Below, piece by piece: positions 1 through 8,646 of a stretch of 64,000 bases of DNA (position 1 is its first letter; every line of letters starts with the position of its first letter). The notes under the pieces are model-generated. The model saw only the letters and a list, made by a program, of their open reading frames with translations, did no database searches and was not told the origin of the DNA. Made by a program: the position numbers and the translations under genes. The stretch is from Actinomycetes bacterium (GTDB lineage: Bacteria; Actinomycetota; Actinomycetes; Mycobacteriales; Mycobacteriaceae): the NCBI GenBank assembly GCA_023404955.1, contig JAEXZY010000010.1:121743-185742 (forward strand), in the 5' to 3' direction.

Positions 1-739
1 CGCGTTCAGCGGTACCCAGCACCGGCATACAGGCTGTCAGGGCCAAGGCTGAGACGATCGGCCACCGATACGTGTCGCTCCCGTGCACGGCAGCGCCCGG
101 GCTGGTTCCGGCGTACACCTGCGGCACGCCGACGATGCGATGCGCGGGCACGAAGACGTCCTCGACGATGACGTCGTTGGAGCCCGTGCCCCGCATGCCC
201 GCGGTGTGCCAGACGTCGGCGACCGTGACGTCGCCGATCGGCAGCGCCGCCAGAGCGGGGATTATCGACGAGCCGGTGCCCAGGAGGACGCCGACGATCA
301 CCCAGTCGGCATGCATGACACCCGTTGCCCAGGACCAACGGCCCGTGATCCGGTAACCGCCGTCCGCCGACTCACCCCGTCCCGATGGTGCGAGCGGTGC
401 AGGAGCCAAAACAGCTCCGTCGGAGAAGATTTCGTCTTGCGCCTGCTCATCGAACAGCGCGATCATCCAGTTGTGCAGGGCGTAGAAGCCCAGGGTCCAC
501 GCTGACGACGTGCAGCCGTGAGCGAGTTGACGAACCGGCTCGAGCACCGCCGGAAACGGGGCCTGCGTACCTCCGTAGCGAGCGGGTAAAAGCAGCTCGA
601 AGAGCCCGCTGCTACGAGCCTCGGCGATGGTCTCGTCGGGAAGTCGCCTGAGCTGTTCGGTCTCATCGGCGCGCTGCGCAATCCGGTCGACGAAGTCGGG
701 GTCGATCACGGTCTGCACGTGAGTCGTCGCGAGCGTCAT
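1..739 (-). CDS. Acyl-CoA-dehydrogenase-fold flavin enzyme, 3' end beyond window
   Basis: The 246 visible residues begin at an ATG (739-737) and stay open to the window edge, so the C-terminus is missing. An all-alpha N-terminal half (residues 1 to about 120) is followed by the beta domain, with GRWSWATGVMHADW and a WHTAGMRGTGSNDV segment typical of the acyl-CoA dehydrogenase superfamily. The missing active-site base and the HsaA/HpaB-like look of the N-terminus point to the flavin-dependent monooxygenase branch rather than a beta-oxidation enzyme, but this is inference. It is divergent from a cytochrome P450 only 63 bp away and shares palindromic operators with it, so the two probably act in one catabolic or oxidative pathway. 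Substrate unknown. Confidence 0.8.
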   Translation of the reverse strand, partial: MTLATTHVQTVIDPDFVDRIAQRADETEQLRRLPDETIAEARSSGLFELLLPARYGGTQAPFPAVLEPVRQLAHGCTSSAWTLGFYALHNWMIALFDEQAQDEIFSDGAVLAPAPLAPSGRGESADGGYRITGRWSWATGVMHADWVIVGVLLGTGSSIIPALAALPIGDVTVADVWHTAGMRGTGSNDVIVEDVFVPAHRIVGVPQVYAGTSPGAAVHGSDTYRWPIVSALALTACMPVLGTAER

Positions 740-751
740 GGCCCGACACTA

Positions 752-769
752 ACATACTTTAAAGTATGT
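752..769. promoter_or_regulatory. Palindromic operator 1 in divergent promoter
   Basis: An 18-bp perfect palindrome, ACATACTTTAAAGTATGT, ends 13 bp before the ATG of the leftward flavin-enzyme gene. A TATGTT hexamer on the minus strand, inside and just past it, could serve as that gene's -10. It shares the ATACTT/AAGTAT half-sites with the second palindrome at 789-806, which suggests a TetR-type dimer. The regulator gene is not visible near it. Confidence 0.6.
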
Positions 770-788
770 ACACCGTGCCGCGGTAATG

Positions 789-806
789 CCATACTTCGAA
801 GTATGG
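789..806. promoter_or_regulatory. Palindromic operator 2, overlaps P450 start codon
   Basis: CCATACTTCGAAGTATGG is an 18-bp perfect palindrome carrying the same ATACTT-AAGTAT half-sites as operator 1, with centres 37 bp apart. It contains the ATG (803-805) of the P450 gene, so bound protein would block both transcription and translation start. Confidence 0.6.
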
Positions 807-2017
807 GAGCCAGGCGTTCGGCCGATCCGTCGACACCGACGCCGTTCTGGGACAGCGACATCGACACCCGCCTGGCGGACTTCGCCGTGTTGCGGCAACG
901 TAGTGACGGCCTGGAGTTCATCGAGCAGGAGAACGGCTCGGGCTTCTGGTCGGTGACGTCGTACGCCGGCGTGCGCGCGGTGACCCGCGATCCTGCGCGA
1001 TTCACGAGCACCCGCGGGTTCTCGCTGGACGACATGCCGCAGGAGCTGCTGGCCATGCTCGGTTCCATCATCGTGATGGACGACCCCAAGCATCAGCAGT
1101 ACCGGCGTCTCGTGCAGGTCGCGTTCTCGCCCCGCGCCATCCGACAGATGACCGACTACGTCGGCGAACTCGCCGATGCCATCGTCGACGACATCCGGCA
1201 GCAACGCACCTTCGACTTCGTCGAGACCGTCGGCGCCAATCTTCCGTTCCAGGTCATCGCCGACCTCCTCGACATCCCCACCGGGGACAGGCCGAGACTC
1301 CGAGAGTTGATCGACCTGATTCTCGGTGTCGACGACCGGGAGGTCAGCAATGTGGAGACGAGCCTGCGGGCGGTCACCGAGTTCTTCGAGTACACGATGG
1401 ATCTGGGCCGGAGCCGTCGCCGGAAGCCCGGTGACGACATCACGTCCCTTCTGATGCAGGCCGACGTCGACGGGAAGCGCCTGACGGCCGCCGAGTTCGG
1501 ATCGTTCGTCATCTTGTTGGCGGCTGCGGGTAACGACACCACTCGCACGGGCCTGGCGTGGGCGATGCACCTTCTCAGCGCGAATCCCGAGCAGAAGCGA
1601 GCACTCGCTGCCGATTTCGACGGCCATGCGGGCAACGCCATCGAAGAGGTGCTGCGATGGTGCTCGCCGGTGTTGCACATGCGGCGCACAGCGACCGAGG
1701 ATGTCGCGATCGGCCGGCACGTCCTCGCAGCGGGCGACAAGGTCGTGGTGTGGTACATCGCGGCCAACCACGATCCGAGCGTGTTCGCCGATCCGGCGCG
1801 TTTCGACATTCACCGCGGCAATGCCCGCGACCACGTCGCCTTCGGTGCCGGCGGACCGCACTTCTGCCTGGGTGCCGGCCTCGCGCGCATGGAGATGCGG
1901 GTGGTACTGAGCAAGCTGCTGGCCGCCTTCCCTGACCTGCACACGACCGCGCCGCCCGACACACTCCGATCCGTGTTCGTCCACGGTGTCAAAGCGCTGC
2001 CGTGCGCGGTTGATTGA
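803..2017 (+). CDS. Cytochrome P450
   Basis: A 404-residue bacterial class I P450. The I-helix oxygen-activation motif AAAGNDTT is at residues 240-247, and the haem-binding loop FGAGGPHFCLGAG places the thiolate ligand at Cys355. Length is normal for soluble bacterial P450s, and electrons would come from a ferredoxin/reductase pair not encoded here. The EVLRWCSPVLHMRRTA segment is the usual ExxR-distal region with a substrate-recognition site. It resembles the mycobacterial CYP124/125/142-like group that hydroxylates branched lipids or sterols, but the substrate cannot be assigned from sequence. Start ATG at 803 is chosen because it begins the conserved part and lies in the operator; an in-frame start at 719 would run over both operators. 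Confidence 0.9.
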   Translation: MGARRSADPSTPTPFWDSDIDTRLADFAVLRQRSDGLEFIEQENGSGFWSVTSYAGVRAVTRDPARFTSTRGFSLDDMPQELLAMLGSIIVMDDPKHQQYRRLVQVAFSPRAIRQMTDYVGELADAIVDDIRQQRTFDFVETVGANLPFQVIADLLDIPTGDRPRLRELIDLILGVDDREVSNVETSLRAVTEFFEYTMDLGRSRRRKPGDDITSLLMQADVDGKRLTAAEFGSFVILLAAAGNDTTRTGLAWAMHLLSANPEQKRALAADFDGHAGNAIEEVLRWCSPVLHMRRTATEDVAIGRHVLAAGDKVVVWYIAANHDPSVFADPARFDIHRGNARDHVAFGAGGPHFCLGAGLARMEMRVVLSKLLAAFPDLHTTAPPDTLRSVFVHGVKALPCAVD

Positions 2018-2022
2018 CGTGC

Positions 2023-2042
2023 AAAACTCGGGCTGAGTTTTT
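2023..2042 (+). terminator. Rho-independent-like terminator after P450
   Basis: AAAACTC, a 5-nt loop, and GAGTTTT form a 7-bp perfect stem ending in a run of five T, six bases after the P450 stop codon. The stem is AT-rich for this genome, so its strength is uncertain. Confidence 0.45.
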
Positions 2043-2068
2043 CCCTCCGAAGAATGCGCGGGCTTTCG

Positions 2069-2082
2069 TAGCGTGACGCGGT
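2069..2082 (+). promoter_or_regulatory. -10 element and leaderless start of ABC operon
   Basis: TAGCGT (2069-2074) fits the actinobacterial TANNNT -10 and lies 8 nt before the GTG at 2083. No Shine-Dalgarno site is present, so the importer operon may be translated from a leaderless or nearly leaderless mRNA. Confidence 0.4.
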
Positions 2083-3435
2083 GTGACCGTCCCTGCCTTC
2101 TCGCGCCGTCGTGCGCTGCAATTGCTCGGCCTCGCGGGCGGGGCGGCTGTGCTCGCACCGGCTCTGGCCGCATGTGGATCGTCGAGCACCAGCTCGGCAC
2201 TCCCGTCCACCGCGCCGCTATCGGGCCGCTTCGACGGCGTCACGCTCAAACTGCTCGTGAACCAGCCGCACGTGACATCGTTCCGCGACGTCCTCGCCCC
2301 GAAATGGGCCGCAGCAACCGGTGGCACGCTCGACGTCACCGCGTCGCCGTACGACCAGCTCACCAGCAAGCAGATCCTCGATGTGCAAAGCGGCACTGGT
2401 GAATTCGACGTCTTCGACTACTTCTACTTCGGCCTCGGAGACTTGGTCGACGCGGGGGCACTCACCGAGCTGACGCCGTGGATCGACGCGAATGCCGGAC
2501 AGATCGGTGTCGACGGATATCTGCGGTCGATCTACGATCCGTACACCCTGCTCGACGGGAAGCGGTACGGGCTGCCCTACGACGGCGACATCCACATCCT
2601 CTTCTACAACGCCGAACTGCTCGATCGGTACAAGGTCACGCCGCCCACCACGTGGGACGAATACGACGAGGTCGCTGCGAAGATCACCACCGATGCGCGT
2701 GGCGCCGCCTACGGCGCCATCGTGTCCGGCCAACAGGTTCCGATGATCCTCGGCTGTTCCTACATCAACCGGCTCACCGGATACGGCGGAAACCTGGTCG
2801 ACAGCACCGGAAAGCCGGCGCTGACCTCCGATGCCTCGATCGCCGCGCTCAAGCACCTCGTCGCGGTGGCACCTGCGGCCCTGCCGACCCCGCTGCAGAT
2901 CGGCTTCGACCAGGCCAACACCGCGTTCCTCACCGGTCAGGGCGCACTGCTGGACACCTGGACCGACATGGCGCTGCGCGCCGAGGATCCGACCGCATCG
3001 CAGATCGCCGGCAAATGGGGTGCGGTGTCGCTACCGGTCGGCGGCACCAACACCACGCCGCGCACCGCGCTGGACGCCGGCTTCGGCCTCGGTATCTCCA
3101 CCGCGACGAAGAACGCCGACGCCGCAGCGGCTTTCATAAACTGGGCGACGGCCGGCCCGCAGAACCTCGTGACGTCGTCCACGGCGGGCGCGGGCATCGA
3201 CCCTGTTCGCGGTGAGGTCCTCGACTCCGAGGGATACGCCAAAGTGGTCACCAAGGCGATCGGGCCGATCCGGCAGGGCCTCGGTGGCGATCCTCTGGTG
3301 TGGCCGAAGCAGGCCGGTGCGCCGAAGCTGTTGCAGGATCTGGTGGATCAGTTGGCGCTGGCGATCAGCGGCAGTCAGACCGTCGAGCAGTCGCTGGAGA
3401 ACGCGCAGCGCGGATGGGAGAGCGCCGCTACATGA
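2083..3435 (+). CDS. Sugar ABC transporter substrate-binding lipoprotein (CUT1 type)
   Basis: A 450-residue family 1 extracellular solute-binding protein. The N-terminus has an RRRAL twin-arginine-like stretch, a hydrophobic core and the lipobox LAAC, so it is probably exported (possibly by Tat) and lipid-anchored at Cys31. The mature domain shows the usual two-lobed features: a FDVFDYFYFGLGDLVDAGAL hinge region and a YGLPYDGDIHILFYN core. The next three genes follow with 4-bp stop/start overlaps, completing a binding-protein-dependent importer. Family members bind oligosaccharides, polyols or glycerol phosphates; the ligand here is unknown. GTG start from the leaderless -10. Confidence 0.88.
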   Translation: MTVPAFSRRRALQLLGLAGGAAVLAPALAACGSSSTSSALPSTAPLSGRFDGVTLKLLVNQPHVTSFRDVLAPKWAAATGGTLDVTASPYDQLTSKQILDVQSGTGEFDVFDYFYFGLGDLVDAGALTELTPWIDANAGQIGVDGYLRSIYDPYTLLDGKRYGLPYDGDIHILFYNAELLDRYKVTPPTTWDEYDEVAAKITTDARGAAYGAIVSGQQVPMILGCSYINRLTGYGGNLVDSTGKPALTSDASIAALKHLVAVAPAALPTPLQIGFDQANTAFLTGQGALLDTWTDMALRAEDPTASQIAGKWGAVSLPVGGTNTTPRTALDAGFGLGISTATKNADAAAAFINWATAGPQNLVTSSTAGAGIDPVRGEVLDSEGYAKVVTKAIGPIRQGLGGDPLVWPKQAGAPKLLQDLVDQLALAISGSQTVEQSLENAQRGWESAAT

Positions 3436-4301
3436 TCCGGCGCGTTCCGCTGTGGCTGGCCGCGCCCGCGATCGCCGGACTCGTTCTGTTCCTGGTCTAC
3501 CCCACGGTCTACCTCATCGCGCTGACCCTGACCAAGTCATCTCTGGCACACCCGTTGCGCAGCTTCACCGGCACCGACAACATCGTCACGGCGCTCGCGT
3601 CACCGGCGTTCGTCCCGTCCCTGTGGAAGTCGAGCCTTTTCGCCATCGTCGTCGCCGCGGTCACCACGGTCCTCGGGCTCGCCCTGGCACTGCTGCTGCG
3701 CCACCGCGGTGGCGGCTTCGGGTTCGCCGGGGCGCTTCTGCTGCTGCCGCTGGTGACCGCACCCGTACTGGTCGGTGTGGCATGGAAGTTGTTGCTGGCA
3801 CCCGTCGGTGGAGGGTTGGCCGGGGTGTTCGCCGCGATCGGCCTGGGTGGCGTCAATCCGCTGGGATCCGGGGCCGGAGCACTGATCGTCCTGATGATCA
3901 TCCACATCTGGCAATGGACACCGTTCGCGACGCTCATCGCGTTCGCCGCGCTCGGAGTCGTCCGTCCCGAACTCCTGGAGTCGGCCCGCATCGACGGGGC
4001 CGGGCGGTGGCGCACCTTCACGACCGTCACGTGGCCCGCGATCCGCCCGACCCTGTTGGCCGTCGCCGTACTCGAGCTCGTGATCGGCTACAAGGTCTTC
4101 GACTCGATCGTCGTCATCACCTCCGGTGGCCCCGGATTCTCCACTGCGCTGACGCCGTTCGTGATCTACCAGACCGGACTGAGGGGCAGCTTCGACATGG
4201 GCACCGCCGCCGCGCAGACCCTGGTGTTCGGCCTCGTGGTCGGGGCGGTGGCCACCGTGGTCACCACGCTGCGGGCACGCGCGGTGCAGGCGGACGCGTG
4301 A
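3432..4301 (+). CDS. ABC sugar permease 1 (MalF/UgpA-like)
   Basis: A 289-residue inner-membrane permease with about six hydrophobic segments. The EAA-type loop that contacts the ATPase is visible as ELLESARIDGAGRWRTF. The ATG overlaps the stop of the binding-protein gene (ATGA), which fixes the start and indicates translational coupling. It should pair with the downstream permease as a heterodimer. Substrate depends on the binding protein and is not known. Confidence 0.9.
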   Translation: MIRRVPLWLAAPAIAGLVLFLVYPTVYLIALTLTKSSLAHPLRSFTGTDNIVTALASPAFVPSLWKSSLFAIVVAAVTTVLGLALALLLRHRGGGFGFAGALLLLPLVTAPVLVGVAWKLLLAPVGGGLAGVFAAIGLGGVNPLGSGAGALIVLMIIHIWQWTPFATLIAFAALGVVRPELLESARIDGAGRWRTFTTVTWPAIRPTLLAVAVLELVIGYKVFDSIVVITSGGPGFSTALTPFVIYQTGLRGSFDMGTAAAQTLVFGLVVGAVATVVTTLRARAVQADA

Positions 4302-5089
4302 GACGTCGGATCGCGCTGGCCGGTGCCGTGGTCATCGCGCTGCTCCCCATCGCGTACCTGGTGTCGCTGGCCCTACGGCCCGCCTCGGACGTGCTCAACT
4401 CCAGCTTGCTGCCGCACTCCTGGACGATCAGCAACATCGTCACGGTGTTCGACACCATCGACCTGGGCACCATGCTGCGCAACTCGTGGCTGACCGCGCT
4501 GGGAGCAGCGCTGCTCGCCGTCGTGATCGCCGCTCCCGCCGCGTATGTCACCGCCCGCCACGTCCGCGGGGAGCGCCTGCTGACAGTGCTGCTGGCCAGC
4601 TACTGCGCCCCACCGATCGTCGCGATCATCCCGCTGTTCTTCCTGCTGCGATCGGTGGGGCTGGTCAACAACGTCGCGGGCCTGATCCTGGTGAACGGCA
4701 TCGCCGGCGTGCCCGTCGCGGCGTGGCTGCTGGACGGGTTCGTCCGCCGCATCCCGGTCGAGATCGACGAGGCCGCCGCGATCGACGGGCTACGTCCCGC
4801 GGCGATCTTCGCCAAAGTCGTCGTCCCACTGCTCCTCCCCGGGGTGATCGCGGCCCTTCTCGTCGTGTTCTTCCTCAGCTACAACGACTTTCTGTTCGCG
4901 GTGTACCTCGCCGTGACCAAGGAAAGCCAGACCCTGACCGTCGGGCTGTCGCTGTTCCAAGGCGACCGCAACGTGCAGTTCGGACAGCAGGCCGCGGCCG
5001 GCCTGCTCGGCATCCTGCCGGTCTACGTGCTCGCCCTCGCCGCCCAGCGGTACCTGGTGGGCGGCCTGACGACAGGAGCCACCAAGTGA
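4298..5089 (+). CDS. ABC sugar permease 2 (MalG/UgpE-like)
   Basis: A 263-residue permease with an N-terminal membrane segment (residues 5-22) and a conserved EAA loop, EIDEAAAIDGLRPAAIF. It starts with a GTG overlapping the previous stop (GTGA), and its own stop overlaps the ATPase start in the same way. This gives four genes with no spacing, one importer complex, presumably in fixed stoichiometry. Confidence 0.9.
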   Translation: MRRRIALAGAVVIALLPIAYLVSLALRPASDVLNSSLLPHSWTISNIVTVFDTIDLGTMLRNSWLTALGAALLAVVIAAPAAYVTARHVRGERLLTVLLASYCAPPIVAIIPLFFLLRSVGLVNNVAGLILVNGIAGVPVAAWLLDGFVRRIPVEIDEAAAIDGLRPAAIFAKVVVPLLLPGVIAALLVVFFLSYNDFLFAVYLAVTKESQTLTVGLSLFQGDRNVQFGQQAAAGLLGILPVYVLALAAQRYLVGGLTTGATK

Positions 5090-6147
5090 GTGCCGTCGAA
5101 CTCCGCGACATCACCAAGACATTCGACGCATCTGCTGTGGTCGACCACCTCAGTCTGTCACTGCCCGAAGGCTCGATGACCGTCCTCGTCGGACCGTCGG
5201 GCTGCGGGAAGTCCACCACGCTGCGGATCGTCGCCGGCCTGGAGTCCGCCGACAGCGGCGGCGTGCACATCGGCGGGCGTGACGTGACCGCCGCGACCCC
5301 GTCCGAGCGCGACGTGGCGATGGTGTTCCAGAACTATGCGCTGTACCCGCACCTGAGCGTCGAACGCAACATCGCCTTCCCGCTGCGCAACAATGGCGTG
5401 CCCAAAGCTGCTGCCGCGCAACGGGTTCGGCAGGCTGCTGAGCGGGTGGGAATCACTGCGCTGCTGGACCGCAAGCCGCGCCAGCTCTCCGGCGGGCAAC
5501 AACAGCGGGTGGCCATCGCCCGCGCCCTGGTGCGCACGCCGGCGCTGTTCCTGTTCGACGAGCCGTTGAGCAATCTCGACGCGAAGCTGCGGGTCGAGCT
5601 GCGATCCGAGATCCGACGGCTGCAGCAGGAATCCGGGATCACGGCGCTCTACGTCACCCACGACCAGGAGGAGGCGATGACGATCGCCGACCAGCTCGTG
5701 GTGCTGCGCTCCGGACGCATCGCGCAGGCAGGCACCCCGGCCGAGCTGTACCGGCGGCCGGCCAACACATTCGTCGCCGGCTTCATCGGCTCGCCGAGCA
5801 CCAACCTGATCCCCGGCGCGGTGCGCGACGGCGTCTTCGACGCCGCGGGCCTGCACGTCCGGATCGGCGGTTCCGACCACGCCGCCGTCACGCTCGGCGT
5901 CCGGCCCGAAGACCTCACCGTCACCCCGAACGAGACAGGTAAGGGGACTCTGGAACTCGTCGAATTGCTCGGTCCCCGTTACGTTTTGATCGTCCGGATC
6001 GAAGAACACCGGTTGACCGCGGTGGTGGAGGCCGCCGCGGTCGCGCAGTGGCCCGGCGCGCCGGCGCCCGGCGACACCGTCGCCGTGGACGTGCGATCCG
6101 ATCGCGCGCACCTGTTCGACACCGCAAGCGGTGACCGGCTCGACTAG
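5086..6147 (+). CDS. ABC transporter ATP-binding protein (UgpC/MalK-like)
   Basis: A 353-residue ATPase. Walker A GPSGCGKST is at residues 36-44, followed by a Q-loop, the signature LSGGQQQR, Walker B LFLFDEP, and the switch histidine in VTHDQEEA. Residues from about 240 form the regulatory OB-fold (TOBE-like) domain typical of the MalK/UgpC subfamily that energises CUT1 importers. Such ATPases sometimes serve several importers. The stop codon overlaps that of the convergent gene by a few bases. Confidence 0.9.
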   Translation: MSAVELRDITKTFDASAVVDHLSLSLPEGSMTVLVGPSGCGKSTTLRIVAGLESADSGGVHIGGRDVTAATPSERDVAMVFQNYALYPHLSVERNIAFPLRNNGVPKAAAAQRVRQAAERVGITALLDRKPRQLSGGQQQRVAIARALVRTPALFLFDEPLSNLDAKLRVELRSEIRRLQQESGITALYVTHDQEEAMTIADQLVVLRSGRIAQAGTPAELYRRPANTFVAGFIGSPSTNLIPGAVRDGVFDAAGLHVRIGGSDHAAVTLGVRPEDLTVTPNETGKGTLELVELLGPRYVLIVRIEEHRLTAVVEAAAVAQWPGAPAPGDTVAVDVRSDRAHLFDTASGDRLD

Positions 6148-7355
6148 CTCTCGCGCTGGGTGCGGCCGATGCCCCATGCGTACGGAGGGGGGGTGCCGTT
6201 GACGGCGTGGGCGCCCAATACCTTCGCCTTGAACAGCCTGGGGTTGTGCGAGGCCACCGTGCGGGCATTGCGCCAATGTCGATCCAGTCCCCGGTCACGC
6301 GAGGCGGCCGAGGCGCCGAGCGTGTCGAACAGGTTGGACGCCGCATCGATGGCCAGCTGCGATGCGGTCACCTGCGCTGCCGCCGCCTCCAGTTCGGTCC
6401 GCTCGGCGGCCGCAGGCAGGGCCGCGTCGTCGGCGAGCGCTGCTGCGTCGATCGCCTCGGCCAGTCGCAGAGCCACGGCCTCGGTGGTGTAGGCCGCAGC
6501 CCAGATGTCGCCGACCCGGCCCAGCACCTGGGCGTCGTCACGCACCCGGGCTGCGCTGGCGTGCGAGTAGTTGCGATCTCGCCGCTGCACCTCGGCCGTC
6601 ACATCGGCCAGGACCGCCCGGGTGATGCCGGCCAGCGTCGCCACGAGGTTCAACTGGTAGAGCCCGGTCTGGTAGGGGTGCCTGCGCTCGAAGGCAATGA
6701 CGTCCTCGGCCACCGCGTCGCTGAATTCGGTGGTGCCCGTTCCGGTGCCGCGTTGCCCGAAGCCGTCCCAGTCGTCGTGCACCACCACACCGGGCTGGCG
6801 GGTGTCGACCACGGCCGTCGCCCAGCCGTCACCGTCTTTGACGTACACATCCGCCCACTCGGCGAAGATCGTGCCCGTCGTGTAGTACTTGCGCCCGTTC
6901 ACCACATGACGTCCGTCGCGATGGGTGACCGTCGTCTGCGCATCTCCGATGGCCGTCGAACCCGTCTCGGTCCACGCGTTCCCGGCGATCTCGCCTGCCA
7001 CGAATCGGGCGAACCACCGGGACTGGTCGTCGCCGCGGCGGTGCCGGAACACCGTGTCCTCGACCAGCACGAAATGTCCACGCAATGCCTGGGCCAGGTT
7101 GGCGTCGGCCGCGGCGAGATCGATCCACAGCGCCGTGATCTCGGTCCAGTCCAGGCCCCAGCCACCGAACTCGACCGGAACCCGCAGGGTCCCGAAACCG
7201 GCCCGCTTCAGCAGCGTCACCGCATCCACCGGCAGCACACCGGCCAGCTCACGGTCCCGCGTCCCAGCCGCGATCTCGGCGAACACGTCGGTGAAGTGAG
7301 CGCGGGCCTGCGCGAGCCGCGGGCGGGTGGCTGTATCAGTCACGACATCGGTCAC
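6144..7355 (-). CDS. Acyl-CoA-dehydrogenase-fold monooxygenase (SfnB/DszC-like)
   Basis: About 403 residues with the full acyl-CoA dehydrogenase fold: an N-terminal helical domain, a central GRKYYTTGTIFAEW beta-domain segment, WDGFGQRGTGTGTT, and a type-2 C-terminal helical domain. Members with this arrangement next to SsuD/DszA-type enzymes (SfnB, DszC) are FMNH2-dependent and act on sulfur compounds. The start is taken as GTG 7355; GTG 7343 is also possible, and neither has a good ribosome site. It is divergent from a paralogue at 7455. Organosulfur scavenging is inferred from the neighbours. Confidence 0.78.
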   Translation of the reverse strand: MTDVVTDTATRPRLAQARAHFTDVFAEIAAGTRDRELAGVLPVDAVTLLKRAGFGTLRVPVEFGGWGLDWTEITALWIDLAAADANLAQALRGHFVLVEDTVFRHRRGDDQSRWFARFVAGEIAGNAWTETGSTAIGDAQTTVTHRDGRHVVNGRKYYTTGTIFAEWADVYVKDGDGWATAVVDTRQPGVVVHDDWDGFGQRGTGTGTTEFSDAVAEDVIAFERRHPYQTGLYQLNLVATLAGITRAVLADVTAEVQRRDRNYSHASAARVRDDAQVLGRVGDIWAAAYTTEAVALRLAEAIDAAALADDAALPAAAERTELEAAAAQVTASQLAIDAASNLFDTLGASAASRDRGLDRHWRNARTVASHNPRLFKAKVLGAHAVNGTPPPYAWGIGRTQRES

Positions 7356-7441
7356 GACCGCACAGTTGACCACAATCCGGCCGAAGCGCACGGATTTGAC
7401 TCTCTTAGAACAGAACCCGCCCTGTTTAGGGTGCGCGTCCG

Positions 7442-7454
7442 TACTGTGATCGCG
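7442..7454 (+). promoter_or_regulatory. -10 element with leaderless start
   Basis: TACTGT (7442-7447) matches TANNNT and is 7 nt before the ATG of the rightward gene, the spacing of mycobacterial leaderless transcripts. There is no Shine-Dalgarno site. Confidence 0.45.
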
Positions 7455-8645
7455 ATGCCCCGCACCCCCTGGACCGCGCCGCCGTCGGCCGCCGACACAC
7501 AGCGCTGGGACGCGATCGCCGACGAGGTCGCAGCCACCCTGGCCCACGACGTCCTCGACCGCGACCGGGCCAACCGGCAGCCGGACGCGGAACTGAAGCT
7601 GCTCAAGGAGTCAGGGCTGGCCGACCTGCTGATCCCGGCCCGCTACGGCGGCGCGGGAGGACACTGGTCGACGGGCTTACGGGCGGTGCGCCGCCTCGCC
7701 CGCCGTGACGGCTCGATCGCGCAGCTCCTGAGCTACCACTACTGCAATCAGGCCAGCATCGTGTTCTTCGGCGACGAATCGCGTTGGGAGCATTGGTTCA
7801 CTGCATCGGCGCGCGGCAGCTGGCTGTGGGGCGACGCGGTCAACCCCGTCGACCCCGACCTGGTGCTCACACCCGACGGCGACGGTTACCGTCTCAACGG
7901 CCGCAAGCGATTCGCCACCGGCGCCGCCACCGGCGACGTGACGCTGGTGATGGCATCGACCGGTGCGGCCGTGCTCGCGTCCGTCGTGGACCACGACCGG
8001 CGCGGAGTGCACTTCGTCGACGACTGGGACGCACTGGGACAGCGGCTGTCGGCCAGCGGCAGCGTCGAATACCGCGACGTGCGGATCGACCCGGACGATG
8101 TGCTCGGCGAGGTCGGTGAGGAACCGTATTCGACGCTCGTCACCCCGGGTGTCCAGCTCGGCTTCGCGAACCTCTACCTCGGGATCGCCGAGGGCGCCCT
8201 CGAGCGTGCCCGCGACCTGACCCTGCAGCGCCGGGGAGCGTGGTTGCTCAGCTCAGCCGAGCACTACTCACGGGACCCGTTCGTGCAGCGGATCTTCGGC
8301 GAACTCCTGGCGCGCACCGCCGCCGTCGAGGCGCTGGCCGACCGATGGAACACCGAGTTCGACGCGGTGATCGCACGGGGCGCCGACGTCACCGCCGACG
8401 ACCGCACCCGCGCGGAGATCGGTATCGCCAGGCTGAAGATCGTGGCGACCGAGACCGCACTCGAGGTGGCTCACCGCGTCTACGAGGTGACCGGCGCGAG
8501 CTCGACGCTGAGTTCGGTGGGCCTGGACCTGTACTGGCGCAACGTCCGTACGCACTCGCTGCACGACCCCGTCGACTACAAGAAGCTCGAAGTCGGTGCG
8601 CACTACCTGACCGGCGACGTCGCGCCGATCACGCTGTACACCTGA
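7455..8645 (+). CDS. Acyl-CoA-dehydrogenase-fold monooxygenase (SfnB-like)
   Basis: A 396-residue protein with the same domain order as its divergent neighbour (helical domain, beta domain with GRKRFATGAATGDV and WDALGQRLSASGS, type-2 C-terminal domain containing LYWRNVRTHSLHDP). The RNVRTHSLHDP end is characteristic of the SfnB/DszC-like group, which works with reduced flavin. The ATG at 7455 is supported by the leaderless -10. The open frame extends far upstream over the divergent gene, but that part is antisense noise. Likely role: oxidation of a sulfur or sulfonated compound; substrate unknown. Confidence 0.8.
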   Translation: MPRTPWTAPPSAADTQRWDAIADEVAATLAHDVLDRDRANRQPDAELKLLKESGLADLLIPARYGGAGGHWSTGLRAVRRLARRDGSIAQLLSYHYCNQASIVFFGDESRWEHWFTASARGSWLWGDAVNPVDPDLVLTPDGDGYRLNGRKRFATGAATGDVTLVMASTGAAVLASVVDHDRRGVHFVDDWDALGQRLSASGSVEYRDVRIDPDDVLGEVGEEPYSTLVTPGVQLGFANLYLGIAEGALERARDLTLQRRGAWLLSSAEHYSRDPFVQRIFGELLARTAAVEALADRWNTEFDAVIARGADVTADDRTRAEIGIARLKIVATETALEVAHRVYEVTGASSTLSSVGLDLYWRNVRTHSLHDPVDYKKLEVGAHYLTGDVAPITLYT

Positions 8646-8646
8646 G

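Noticed and set aside
3212..5089. A 625-residue frame running across both permeases
   Set aside because: Only its last third, the real second permease starting at GTG 4298, makes sense; the rest is out of frame with the first permease.
6207..7454. Long upstream extension of the acyl-CoA-dehydrogenase-like gene at 7455
   Set aside because: It is antisense to a well-formed paralogue, and the leaderless -10 at 7442 supports the ATG at 7455.
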